From Uranotaenia lowii (lineage: Eukaryota; Arthropoda; Insecta; Diptera; Culicidae): a stretch of 64,000 nt of DNA. Below are positions 34,878-46,146 of the stretch, piece after piece. How positions within the stretch are numbered: the first letter of the stretch is position 1; every line of letters starts with the position of its first letter. Under the pieces are notes generated by a model. It was not told where the DNA came from. It saw only the letters and a program-made list of their open reading frames with translations, and did no database searches. The stretch lies in the NCBI RefSeq assembly GCF_029784155.1, contig NC_073693.1, forward strand, positions 155,744,848 through 155,808,847, read 5' to 3'. A program made the position numbers and the translations under genes.

Positions 34878-35887
34878 CTATGAACCATCTTTTTTTCAAA
34901 TCAAGACTACTTTTGATTATGTTTGCTGTTTCATGAAGCTTGACCTTCAAAATAATTCAAAATTTTGAATTTGGTCGAGGTTATGAAAAATTTAGCCGTT
35001 TGCCCTTGATCCTAGAAAAACAAAAAAAAACCGTTTGTCCTCCTTCGACACAAAAACAACATATTTGAGTTTTGTTTACCCAACTACCGTTTTTGCATGA
35101 TGGTACGATTCCATATCCAACCTAAATAGAGCATAAACTTTATGGGGCCTATTGAAGTGCTTTGAAGAGAAAACGGTTGCTTTTAAAGGCAGTTTTCTTT
35201 GTATTTATAGCAATTTATCGAGCCAATCGTTATGAAAGACTGAGCAAATTGCAGCTTCTACACATCGTTAGCCTCCTTAATAACTACAAATTAAATTTTT
35301 CTACTTTTTTCGCCTTTTTTATCTCCGGAAAATACAGACGAGACCTGTGAACGAAAGGTTTCTGATTGGAAATCTGCCAGGTGAGCGCTAAAGGGATCGT
35401 TTGGTTGTCCATTAAAAAATTTTTCAAAATATCTCCGCACAAGCAGTTCAATTTTTTTGCGCGCGATTTGACCACCGTATTTTGTTTATTTTACTGGTTG
35501 GCAGCTTCTTTTACCTTGTAGAAATTAAGTCAGGTCAATTTACAAGTCAGCTAGACGAACCAGTCAGAAAAATTTAACTTTTTTATCACTACCTCTATTC
35601 ATATTTTTGGATGGTGCTTCAAAAAACTTTCATATTCATCTCACTTCTTGGAATCAATTATCTTCACTTCATTAAAACTTTAGCTCACTTTTGGGTCCTC
35701 TATGACCTTCTCGACGATTTAATATGTGAACTATGGCAAAAAAGAGGATTTCCAGCTGTTTTTGGGTCTCCCACTGGGACTTTTCTGGATTTTTCTCGAT
35801 CCTGCCCAAAAAACTTTGTCAATGAACTTCAGTATTGGACGCTATCTCAAAAAACCACAGGACAGATTGCTATAAAATTTTGAACGC

Positions 35888-35942
35888 GTATACATTACAT
35901 TACATTACATTACATTACATTACATTACATTACATTACATTA
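35888..35942. repeat. (TTACA)n microsatellite
   Basis: About eleven perfect five-base units (TACAT/TTACA register). No larger element is obviously attached to it. Confidence 0.95.
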
Positions 35943-37311
35943 GGCAGCTTCACTGAAAATTTCAACAATTTCCATCTATACACTCAAAAGTTATTAACAA
36001 AACAACGTGTTGCATTTTAAAATTTTAAAAATCTTTAAATCAGCTTATTCGTAGTTGAAAAATCTTTGAATCAGCTTATTTGTAGTTGATAAAGTGAAAT
36101 TTCATTAATCGAACAAGGATGGTCATGGTCACGATCCTTGTTCAAAAACGCCATATTTTTGCCATTTTGTTTTTCGGTTTAACTTTCTGATGCCACTAAA
36201 TTAACAATATTTTTTTTGTCTTCATAACTAGACAGTGGACATGTGAAAAATTTTTGAAAATCGGTCCAGAGATTTTTAAAATACAGCCAAAATAGTATAG
36301 GACTCGACCTGGCACTACTTACTAATCGGCTAGTAGTCCTTTTTTTTTCAACCGTAAAAGATTGTTTATCATAAGACATTAACTGAATGTATTTCGCATA
36401 ATCAAAATTTAGTAAAGGTTAAATCCAACTCTTACTATTCTTGGGCCCATTTAAGCGCACTTTTATTTTCTTTTATTTAGCTACCAAAGAAAAAGAATGG
36501 GAAATGTTTGGCATCTCTGAATGATTTAAATGAAGGGACATGGTGCTGCAAACTTTTTCATAAAGCCCTGCTGTTCTTGAACAGGAACAGCAACAAAACT
36601 GAGTAGAAATATGTGTGTTCCGCTAGAGAAGCGGATGAATTCTCCGAGGAACAAGTTCAAAAATTGCTTGGAGATAGTAACCGGATATACTCCGGTTCTG
36701 CGCCCTAGTGTGTGATGATGTTGATGTGCCGGTCGGGTGCTCGGCAATTTCGGAAAGGAGTTCTGCGGGCGACTTGCAGGACGATGCCGCGCATCAGTAG
36801 ATAACTAATAAACTATGTTGCAGTGGACTTTTTTTCCCCCGACTTAATGTTGTCGTCGTTGTCCTAGTGCTGCTGAAAAGTTTGAATCGACATGAGAGCG
36901 AGCGGCAGCAAGAGCACTCAAGGAAAGCTTTCCCACGAGAAAACGGTGACAGTCATGTAGTGCGCGCGTGTGTGAGGATTATCTTTGGACTTTGGTATAG
37001 CGGAAGTTCTGGCAGACAAGCGGATGAACGCGGATCCCTTTTTTGGGGGGACCCAATGAGCCTGACCAAATCACAGGGTTGAAATGGCAATAGAAGTTTG
37101 AAATAATTTCATCACCAACATTTGAAAACCCAACCATATACTTACTTGTTTATTGACCCTGACCTGTGCAAAACATCAACTTACTCAGGGTTACTCAAAA
37201 TTCTCAAAACTTCAATTTTTACGAAAAACGGCAGAGGAATAGGACAAATCGAAACATATTGTTTGTTATTGTCCTACAACATTAAAATGCATGAAACATA
37301 GAGCTGTGGGG

Positions 37312-37360
37312 TTCAATTCGAAGGCCAAGTCACACTAACATAGTCAGGGTTTTGCTATAT
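37312..37360 (+). mobile_element. Short 3'-end remnant of the LINE-like family seen at 30640
   Basis: AATTCGAAGGCCAAGTCACAC and the following CATAG.CAGG..TTGCTA words match 30609-30656 with a few changes. Only about 45 bp is recognisable. Confidence 0.6.
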
Positions 37361-38591
37361 AGATAAAGAAAAAAATTGAAATAAACGACATAATATAGTT
37401 TGTCCAATCACTTCAACCCTGAAATACTTTCATCACATGAACGAACATTTGAATGTACGACATGATAAAGGACTACAAAATTTAATTAGTATTCCTAAAG
37501 CATAATCAGTTCTCCCGCTCTATTCTACACGACTTTTCCCGCCCTCATCGTCGTAACCGTTGTGATGGAAATGGAGTCACACAGTTGGAAAATGGTCCAC
37601 CGGCCCTGCTCTTCCCTGCCACTCCATCCAGGATATTATTATGGCGATTCTACCCTGCTAGCAAAGGATGCATCCTCCGCAATGTTGAAAGTTTTCAACC
37701 CGGCAGCCGGATGCAGCGGTAGAAGTCAACTCGAGCTGACCGAAGAAGAGCAAGAAAACCTACAAAGCTACACTTCCTGTTTCCTAATGGCATTTTTGGG
37801 AAGGGACAGTAAGAGGAGAATGGTGACAACTTAGGACAGTGACCAGTTGGACGCGAGCCCTTTTCGAGGGTGTCGGGATGAGGTCAGAGCAAAAAAAGCA
37901 CTCCAAATGAGTAACAACTAAGGTCCAACTAACTAACTCATCGTTCGTCGCCAGTCGAACCCGATATGGTTTATGACTGAGTCGTCGTTGCCTAATGGAA
38001 GAAGAGGCGGCAAGCCATGCGTTGGTTGATGACACCGAAAATGAGCCGGTATCAAATGTTCCCGGGGCCAGATTCGACGGCAGAATATTCCCGAGCGACC
38101 TACGGAGCCAACTTTTGAACTGAGCTGCACGTGAGATACGTTCCTGGGAATCATAGGAAGGACCGTCATCACTTTACACCAGCCGACCGAAGTTTTGTGG
38201 ATTGGAGGAGTGAGATTGATGTGCGATCAACCGTATCACTTGCAACGTACTTTTTTATCCCTATCTGAGAACATACTGAACGTTATGTAGAATGGTTTTT
38301 ATTAAAGGGATAGAAAATTATCAAATTTGATATGATTATTATACATTTCTTGTTACACATTATTTATATGAAAGGACTTTTAAATTGGCTTATAACATTT
38401 CAACAATTTTGATAAGTAAGGTTTGTTTTTTATAAGCGTAATAAAAAAGTATAAAAAAATCTTCGAAATACTTCAAATCACCGGAAACGATATGAGTAAT
38501 GAGTGAAAGGGTTTAACTAGTTGGAGAAAAAAAATGTGGCGCCATCCATAATTTAAGATGGCGGCTTCTGCTTTTCTTTTTAAAGCTTTAA

Positions 38592-38804
38592 CACGTTCGT
38601 CGCCATAGGAATCATATTCGGGTGACAGGTGTATTTTCTGAGAGGCCCCGTCGCATCAAAAACGTGTGACGCTCTCTTACTCATGTTAGCCGCTCAGTTT
38701 AGCCACACGTTGCAAATCATGGAGTTCCTCCTTACTTTCTCGCTCAGAGAATTTCTTTGGGCCCGGCTAGTAAAACTTCAAAAATGAGCGTGGCGACGAA
38801 CGTG
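38592..38804 (+). mobile_element. MITE, left copy of a head-to-head pair
   Basis: CACGTTCGTCGCCA at the left end and its complement TGGCGACGAACGTG at the right end, with TTAA on both sides (38588-38591 and 38805-38808). The 213-bp element has no coding potential. The TTAA target suits piggyBac- or Kolobok-type mobilisation. Confidence 0.85.
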
Positions 38805-38808
38805 TTAA

Positions 38809-39026
38809 TACTTTCGTCGCCACGCTCATTGTGGTAGTTTTACTAGCCAGGCCCAAAGAAATTCTCGGAGCGAGAAAATAAAGGGGGAGAACTTCTTAAA
38901 TTGCAACGTGTGGCTAAACTTTGAGAATAACTTTAGTAAGAGAGCGTCACACGCTTTTTGATGAGACAGAGGCCCCCAGAAAAAACACCCGTCACCCGAA
39001 TAATGGTCCCATGGCGACGGAAGTGT
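38809..39026 (-). mobile_element. MITE, right copy in opposite orientation
   Basis: It starts TACTTTCGTCGCCACGCTCA and ends ATGGCGACGGAAGTG, followed by TTGA, a likely decayed TTAA. Its interior is the diverged reverse complement of the left copy: ATTTTCTGAGAGGCC against GGCCCCCAGAAAA, TTTAGCCACACGTTGC against GCAACGTGTGGCTAAA. It shares the central TTAA with its neighbour. Confidence 0.82.
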
Positions 39027-39324
39027 TGAATGACTGAAAATCTCATGAAACACCCATAACATAAGTCTTGAGCAAAAGGGCTAAACGAGTAGAAGTCGAA
39101 TTTCGTTGTTCGACGCCATCTTGAAATTCAAGATGGTTTCATCCGCTCTACTATAAAAGCTGTAACTAACTGAAAATCGCATTAAACCTCGGAATATGGG
39201 TATTAGTTGAAAGGGCTTAAAGAGTACAAGTCAAATTTCGCTATCAGAACCATCTTAAAATCATTACATTACTTGCTTACTTTTATTCGGTCTGTGAACA
39301 GTTATTTGCTGAAATTAGGTGTAG

Positions 39325-41239
39325 AGTAAGGTGGGGTAAAAGAACGAGTCGGGTAAAAGTACGTTTCGAAATTATGATAAACTGACAACAGCAAAATTCC
39401 AAACTCTGGCGTGGATTGATAATGAATTAGAAAGCCTACGTGCAGACATATTTTTTTTCGAAGAAGTTGAAAATACTCGAAAAATGAAGTAAAGTAACGG
39501 CAATATGTATATGTAATATGTAATATGTAATATTTAAAATAACGGCAAACATGTTTGAGCAATCATCATTCTAGCTTTGAACGAATGTGTTAACATGTCT
39601 GTTTAGTTGTTCTCAACCACTATCAAATGCAGAAGAAAGAATTTCATTAACTGTTAACAATGAACTGTGAATCACAAGAAACCTTCAAGGGGCAAAAGTA
39701 CGAATTATGTACAGGGGCTAATCTGAACGGAAAGTTTTAATTTTTCTCAAAAATGCACTGGAACATCAGCGCATATTTTTGTATCTACAAAGACCTGCTC
39801 GTGCGAAAAATTGGACAAATATGACTAGAACTGGATTTCAAGAACCTGTTGAATATGGGCAGTTAGTGGAGAACTCCGAATTTGCGCAGGTTGTTTGCGG
39901 TTGTTAAGATTTGTATCAGTAAAGAAAACAGAAGCTGCTGCTGTAAGCAAAGATTGATTTAAAATAATTTTCCTCATGACTTCATGCAGAAATGTGGAAC
40001 TTTGAATGGTCGAACTTTTACCCCCCATCATGGGTGGCAAAACTCCTCAGATCGGCTTGTCCAGTGAAAGAGAGTGCAATTTTTTTCGTCTGCTCCCCCA
40101 ATCGGTGCGGGGAGAGATAAATCGCACTGAAATGAAGAGTGAGATTGTCAACACATAAGAGTGAGCGAGAGCATTCGTATCCGCTGATGAAGAGAATCTC
40201 TTCTCCGGAAAAATCTGTTGCGCAATGTGCTGAGGAGAATTCGAGAGCTAACTCAGTTTATTCTTAGTACGTTCACGAGAAAAGATGCTACTTTCCGAAT
40301 CAAAGCTCCCAGCGGTGTCTTGATTTTCTGGAAGCCGCCCTGATCTTAATTGCAATTGATTTTGCAGTAAAAACAGTATATCCTCTCAAACCAGTGGTAA
40401 TCTTCGGTTCAGATGATATTTGAACGGTGTTTTTCGGTATAAACTCAAAGCCACCTAACTTCATATCTCTTCTGCTGCATAAATTAAGGCGTATACTGCA
40501 CCGCTATTTCGCCTTAATTTGTGCAATCTAAGAAGAGCTGCATTTCATTTCCACCTATCTACTGGGGTCCTGGAAAATCCTGGTTTTTGTTCTTCACGGT
40601 GTCCTGATTTTTTGATGAAACCACCTGTCACCTCTTCTTCGAACGCTACCTTTTGTAAAAAAAAGAATTCAAAACAGCTAACAGCAGTGAGCATAGTAGC
40701 GGAGTAGAAATTGTTTATATTTTTTCTACGTTGTCTGGTGGGAGTCATTATAGGTCAGTCACAATAATTTTTTCCTTCTTGACTCTGAGGTGTATGACTG
40801 AAACACAGGGCGCTCTTTGTTTAGAATTCTCTTTCTCCCACTCGGATGCAAATGCTCTCACACTTGCCGTCCGAGTCACTTACAGCTCGTGTAAACTCGG
40901 GTAACGAGTGGAGCACGATCAGCGAAAGAGGATTATTCTCGGAAGCCGAACTGAAAACAGAGTTGGTTTCTCCCGGCTCTTTGTTGTTTGAGAAGAGCCG
41001 ACCAACCCTGCCCCCCATCATTCGAACTTTTGCCCCAGAGGTGGGGTAAGAGTACATTTCGATAGCAGTTAGGCATTTTTACTATTGTTATCAAATGCGT
41101 TGATCGATTACCTTCGTATTTTTTAGAAGAGAGATGAAAGTCTAAAGAATCAAGTACTGTTCTTGGATTTTTGGAAAAACAACTGCCAATTTTCTTAAAA
41201 TAGTACAGCACTAAGGTCGTACTTTTACCCCACCATACT
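39325..41239. mobile_element. TIR element with GTGGGGTAAAAG ends and internal end motifs
   Basis: AGTAAGGTGGGGTAAAAG at the left and the complement of AAGTATGGTGGGGTAAAAG at the right define 1.9 kb. The same motif recurs within: GTCGGGTAAAAGTACG at about 39348, GGGGCAAAAGTACG at about 39688, inverted CGAACTTTTACCCCCC at about 40011, and GAGGTGGGGTAAGAGTAC at about 41039. The interior is partly GC-richer (about 40070-40300 and 40800-41040) with no recognisable protein. The target duplication is unclear. Confidence 0.65.
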
Positions 41240-41436
41240 TTAGCGGAAAGTATTGAAATTTTCAATCAAAATTCAGCTCTAATCTGTTTAAAGAAGGCAA
41301 TGGATCAGGTCATTGTTGGCTTTTCAAGTCCTGAAGTTATGAAGTTATGTAAAGTTAAACCTTCATGGTCGATTTATGCGTTTACAGATTGAATAAACTT
41401 GGACAACTTAAGAATCACATTTAACACCCAGTTCCA

Positions 41437-41511
41437 AGATAAGAATCGAACTTATGCCATCAGTGGACCTGCGATTAGTATACTTGCCACGCCAACCGCT
41501 CGGCCACCGAG
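41437..41511 (-). tRNA. tRNA-Ser-like relic or SINE head
   Basis: On the minus strand GGTGGCCGAGCGGTTGGCG is a near-perfect A-box region of a class II tRNA, TACTAATCGCA resembles the anticodon arm of a serine (GCT) tRNA, and AAGTTCGATTCTTATC holds the B box. The acceptor stem does not close, so this is a tRNA-derived SINE head or a decayed tRNA gene rather than a working one. Confidence 0.5.
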
Positions 41512-41639
41512 TATGGCCTCCGAATGCCTAGAAAATGGGTGGAGAACTTTTTTTTCTGGTCGCTGTCTCCCTGATTCACATAAATTTTTGCAGCATTCCA
41601 CATTACTAATATCTTTTGAACACATTTGAATACCTAATT

Positions 41640-42394
41640 GCTGTGTGGCGGCGGCAAAAAGAATACTGCCACAGGGATACTGGTCCATGTCGTACGAGAC
41701 GACTTATCCAGTACTTTCCAGATACGTTTATCTTATATTTCTGTCTATTGGAAATCAATAAGGTTGTATCTGAGAGGGGGAGAAAATAGGTCAAAGTCAA
41801 TTATAGCATGTAGAGTTCAGAAGTTTTCCAAGTTGAAATTGGAAGGAAATGTTTTGAATCTGAATCTGTTTTGAATTCTTGCTAGTATTTTTGAACTTTC
41901 GGATGTATATTCTCTTGAGATGAGAATACCGATAGCGCATATGTTGTTGTATATGCATTTGCACAAGCTGTATTTATCCATATTTTCTTGTTTTGCCAAT
42001 TTGGAAAATGATTTCTTTGCTTTCCTAGTAACTCCGTTTAATAAAATCTCTTCACAAGTGTTCAAATGTGAATATGATCTAAATTACATCAGTTATATCT
42101 GTTGTATCAAGCGCAAAATTAGTGTATTTTTTCATCTTGGACAAGTGTTTAGTCCCTTCTAATTTAGGATTTGTCTCAAAATTTTGTGGAGGTAGATTTC
42201 CTTTCATATACAGATATTAAATTTTTAAAATTGCGTCATGGTTTTTTCATCATTCAAGCCGTAAAAACATCGTTTCCATGGAAAAAAATTTCAAAAAAAT
42301 ATTTTTGTTTAGGTTGCCTAAAGGCTTTAAAATTCCCTATTGAATCAAGTTTTTGATCAAAACTTGTATCGCATGTCGACAGTCATATCTGTTT
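41640..42394 (+). mobile_element. Second copy of the unclassified repeat at 26508-27356
   Basis: It starts CTGTGTGGCGGCGGCAAAAAG and runs collinear with the reverse complement of 27356 down to 26508, ending at GTCGACAGTCATATCTGTTT. Divergence is moderate with small indels. After 42394 the two copies part. No ORF is conserved between the copies, so the element is probably non-coding. Confidence 0.7.
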
Positions 42395-43877
42395 AACCTA
42401 ATATATGTAACACGTAAAGTTATTTATTTAACTGAGAAAAAATGCAAAATTTTTAAAATGTAATTTCATAAAATCGTTTGAATGCAACTTTTGACGGAGC
42501 TTAAATTTTTTTTCAAAAAGCAAATTTCTTCACTCTAAAATTCTGCAGATGTTGATTCAAAAAAATGTTAGGTTTGTTTCATTTCCATTTGTAATTCGCA
42601 TAAAAATTGCTAAAGCTTTATGAAGACTCAGTGATAAGAAGGGTTAGTTGCTCTACTTTGGATCCTTTAAGCGGTGGTTTTCAAATAATCATAAATGAAC
42701 AGATTGTTTATATCTTTCGGGAAATTTCAATGAGAAATTTCAACAAAGGGTTTGCCGTTATTGAAAGATTTACAAAGATATGGATGATCAAAATTCCCAT
42801 CTTGAACCTATTGTTCCTATTTTGATTCTGAATTGGTACCTTTCATTGGACCTAGAACTAAAATTCCTATTAAAGTATGATTTTCGAAAATATACACCTG
42901 CTGAATTCATTAAAAATATTATCTTGAATCAAATATTATCATAGAAAAGAGTTTCAGCTTTTTAACGATTAAAAACACTTAAATTTCTGTTATGAATATT
43001 CTAAACACTTTTATTCCTTGTCAGCTCTTTCAGCAGAACAATCTCTGAAACATTTTTTTGAATACTTACATGTAGTTTATTTGTGCAAAGCTGACAAAAA
43101 AATAGAAGTATTCTGAATTATGTCCCAATGAAAAATTCGTACGTTTGTTGAACTGTTGGTATTGAAACAAAGTGTTGATGATGTTAGGTCTAATAATGGA
43201 ACTAAAAAGTCTTTTAAATTAAGACCCAATACAAATTTTTCTTGTTTTGCTTTGATTTTCATTTATTTTAGGAAAAACTGGAAGTATAATCTTCACAATG
43301 AGGGTAATTTCCCTTTAAAATTTGGCTTGGACAGTAACAAAACCTTAATTTTTCTTATTTACTCTAATTTCTCAAAACGCGCCCTAATAATTGAGATGTC
43401 TGATTTACCACTGATGAGGAAAAACATGTTTAAAAACGTTGAAAAATTTATCAAAAGGACTTTTTATGACAAAAACGGCATGGAAGAATTCAGGAAGAAT
43501 TAGAGCTGATTGTATGCATGGAAGTATCTTTATTATAAGCTAGAAAAATGAATTATTTACACTTTTCGGCATTTTAGGAATAAAGTAGGCTCTAGGTCCA
43601 AAGTAGGAGCACTCACTCTATTTTTACTTTATGTTTGATTTTTTTATTGTAATTCTTTATATTTTGTCATTCGTTTACACTATATGTCCCCAGGGTAAAA
43701 AGCAAATATTTTCAAATCCTTTCAAGCTCTTAACAGATCTTGAAAAGTTTTGTGTTCTATTATCTTTTTTTGTTTTTATTTTTTTTTTAAGAGGGAGATA
43801 AGGCGCTTGAATCTTTGTCAATGACCTGAAATGATGGTATACAGAAATCCGGAACAATACAAAATGAATAATTTGAT
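42395..43877. other. AT-rich stretch, no gene
   Basis: The longest frame (43156-43503, 115 codons) is Phe/Asn/Lys-rich without any recognisable motif and looks like chance in A/T-rich DNA. Nothing else could be supported. Confidence 0.5.
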
Positions 43878-43890
43878 TTGTTAGAATATT

Positions 43891-44980
43891 ACTTACTTAA
43901 TGATCCCGCGCCGATCCACCGGTGCATAGGGCCGTGGTAAAAGACCTCCACTGTTGACGATCTGGAGCCAGCGTCTTCACCTGGTCCCAGTCAAGATTCT
44001 CGTCGACAGTTCGGCTTTCAGCGGCTAGGCTTCGCCGCCACGAGTTTCTGGGCCTGCCTCTTCTTCGATGACCTTCTGGATTCCAGTCAAGCGCCTCTCT
44101 GCAAATCTCGTTTTCATCTCTTCGCAGCGTGTGCCCAATCCATCTCCACTTACGTTCCCGAATCTCGATTTCTAGCGCCCTTTGATGACACCGGCGATGT
44201 AGTTCCTCATTCGAGATCCAGTTGCCAGGCCACCAAGCGCGGATGATGTTCCGCAGGCAGCGGTTTACAAATACTTGCAGTTTTCGCGTCGTCACCGCAT
44301 ACGTGCACCAAGTTTCGCACCCGTACAGCAATACGGATTTGACGTTTGAGTTGAAGATTCGGATTTTTGTTCGTAGAGAGATCTGGCGTGACCGCCAGAT
44401 GTTTCGGAGACTCGCAAACGCAAATCGGGCCTTTCTGATCCGGGTTTCGATGTCTTTCCTGGTACCACCATCAGGCGTTATCTGGCTACCAAGATACTGG
44501 AAGCACTCCACTTTCTCAACTTGTTGCCCAGCTACCATGAAACTGGAGGGATTTCCTGTGTTGATCTCCATCGACTTGGTCTTTCCGACATTGACTTTGA
44601 GACCTGCTGCCTTGGAACTTTCGGTGAGGTCGTCGAGTTTGCTCTGCATGTCCAGTTGTGTTTGGGCGAGCAAAACAATATCGTCAGCCAGGTCAAGGTC
44701 GTTCAGTTGCTCCATTGTTGAAGGATTCCACGGCAATCCTCGGTTCGGTGCACAGTCGATCGATCCAGTCAGAATCTCATCCATTACGATGAGGAAAAGT
44801 AGCGGTGATATGATACATCCTTGTCTCACTCCAGCAGTTACCGGGATTGGTTCGGACAAGACACCATCGTGCAAGACCTTGCACGAAAATGCCTCGTATT
44901 GTGCTTCGATGAGATGGACTAGTTTCTCTGGGACCCCTCGTCGCCTTAGACCCGCCCAGATGTTTTCATGATTAAGTCGG
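43891..44980 (-). mobile_element. 5'-truncated RTE-type LINE with 13-bp target duplication
   Basis: TTGTTAGAATATT occurs at 43878-43890 and again at 44981-44993, flanking a 1090-bp insert. On the minus strand the insert is RT coding sequence up to a TAA that forms part of the TAAGTAAGT tail, so there is almost no 3' UTR. Very short 3' UTRs with simple-repeat tails are typical of the RTE clade. The left part of the element (EN and early RT) is missing, as after incomplete reverse transcription. Confidence 0.88.
43897..44980 (-). pseudogene. RTE-type reverse transcriptase, 3' two thirds
   Basis: The frame is open throughout the truncated element. It shows GVRQGCIISPLLFLIVMDE (RT motif B), LADDIVLLAQ (motif C, with Leu where Phe or Tyr is usual), GLKVNVGKTKSM (motif D) and a C-terminal part with LLYGCETWCT, RERKWRWIGHTLRR and HRRRGRPRNSWRRSL. 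These C-terminal phrases are typical of RTE-like LINEs such as mosquito JAM1. It lacks the endonuclease and RT motifs before B, so it cannot work alone. The nominal ATG at 45027 lies in flanking DNA and is not the real start. Confidence 0.85.
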
Positions 44981-44993
44981 TTGTTAGAATATT

Positions 44994-46082
44994 TACAATC
45001 ATTATTTTTGATTACCACTCTGATCATAATTTTAAGTGATTTCTGTGTGTAAAAAATAACTTTTTTCCAGTCACGGAAGGATGAGCCATACTTCCACTAA
45101 TTCCACTAACGAAAAGGAGACTGACATCTCTGCGTTTTCTGCTCCACAGTGGGCTCAGCCAGTTTATGTTTTCTATTATTTTAATGTTATAATGTTAACA
45201 TTATAAAAAACAAGAAGACAAAGACAAGAAGAACAAAACAATTATTTTATCCTTCTACGGTGTCAGACCGAAGTTCTGGCTTAGAAGTATGAATTATGAA
45301 TAGTAAAATCCGGTGACTCAACTATCAATTTTTGCACGCTTTGTCTTTTTCTGAGAGGACGCGCAAACTGAGTGGAAGTAAGGCCCAAGTAAAGTTTTCA
45401 GGTGGATTTTAAAGGATAACGATGTTCTTTGCAAGAGTTTGGTACTATGGTGGACAAGTACACCGTGGAACTCTAAGAGCTCTTCAATGCGTGAGATGTG
45501 GAATTGGATAACCGACACATTTATCCCAGAGGTCAATATCTATCCTATCAGGCCAATTTCTTTTTCGCGCTTCCTCTCAGAAATCGACAGAATTTGCAAA
45601 AATGGAGCGTTGAGTCAGCGAACTTTTTTAAATTTTTTCTTCAAGGAATTAAACAGGAAGCTATCATTCTTTCCAATATGTCTTTGAACTTAGAACAGAA
45701 TGGTTTATTTCAGCGACACTCGAAGAACGGCTTGAGAACGGCGAGATATAGGAAATGAATACCAATGCGTTTGTGCGCCTGCGAAGCTATTTTCAAAACT
45801 CGTACGGAAATGATTAAAACTCGTGAATTATGTTTTCAAAAGTGTTTGAAACCTTTAAAAAACGTCAAATGCTTCGGAGATGTATCTTCAGTTGAGAGTC
45901 AGACAGAGTACGTGACACTAATAGTGACAGACACATACAATTACTGGTTATCTACAACATTAAGATCTGGCGACCAATAAAAAAAGGTCACCACCTTCAA
46001 AACTTAGCTATCTAGACATTTCCAGACATTTTTTTCAAAATCTTCCAGACTTTTTCGAAAAACAGTTGACAACCCAACCCTG
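44994..46082. other. No supported gene
   Basis: A perfect 20-bp palindrome (TTATAATGTTAACATTATAA) sits at 45187-45206. Between 45430 and 45900 several overlapping short frames exist (45439-45687, 45498-45758, 45765-45980) without a domain I recognise; frame changes between them could mean a decayed transposon ORF, but no motif supports that. Confidence 0.4.
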
Positions 46083-46146
46083 CATACGCTGCGAAGAGAT
46101 GAGAACGAGATTTGCAGAGAGGCGCTTGAATGGAATCCAGAGGGAC
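46083..46146 (+). pseudogene. RTE LINE 3' relic, first part
   Basis: This stretch matches codons of the RTE element at 43.9 kb (LRRDENEICREALEWNPEG). It stops abruptly at about 46146, and the matching continuation begins at about 47606, so the two are halves of one old RTE copy separated by an inserted LINE. Confidence 0.8.

Larger units (their letters stand above)
34886..38460. other. Mostly unassigned sequence, with a microsatellite
   Basis: The interval is AT-rich to about 36500, with a (TTACA)n run at 35888-35942. It then has GC-richer parts at about 36640-37080 and 37500-38230. In those parts the ORFs 36867-37082, 37562-37834 and 37784-38172 overlap on opposite strands and none has a recognisable domain, so I do not call genes. 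Short exons or regulatory DNA of a host gene cannot be excluded there. Confidence 0.4.
38475..39260. repeat. 136-bp dispersed/tandem repeat units interrupted by MITEs
   Basis: Units with TGAAAGGG(C/T)TTAA, AGAAGTCGAATTTCG and CCATCTTGAAATTC-type words start near 38490, 39070 and 39205; the last two are about 136 bases apart. The MITE pair sits in the TTAA of the first unit (AAGCTTTAAC against AAGCTGTAAC in the intact unit). Single diverged units also occur near 17960 and perhaps 11530. Confidence 0.6.

Noticed and set aside
37562..38172. GC-richer cluster of ORFs on both strands that could be exons
   Set aside because: Opposite-strand frames are equally open and neither carries a recognisable domain or clear splice structure. 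It remains unassigned.
43156..43503. 115-codon plus-strand ORF
   Set aside because: Composition follows local A/T bias (F, N, K, I), no domain or motif, and nothing in the context supports a gene.
44222..44971. 249-codon plus-strand ORF
   Set aside because: It is the antisense of the RTE reverse transcriptase, whose minus-strand frame holds all recognised motifs.
45427..45980. Possible decayed transposase spread over three frames
   Set aside because: No DDE/D or other motif could be recognised when reading across the frames, so it was not called.
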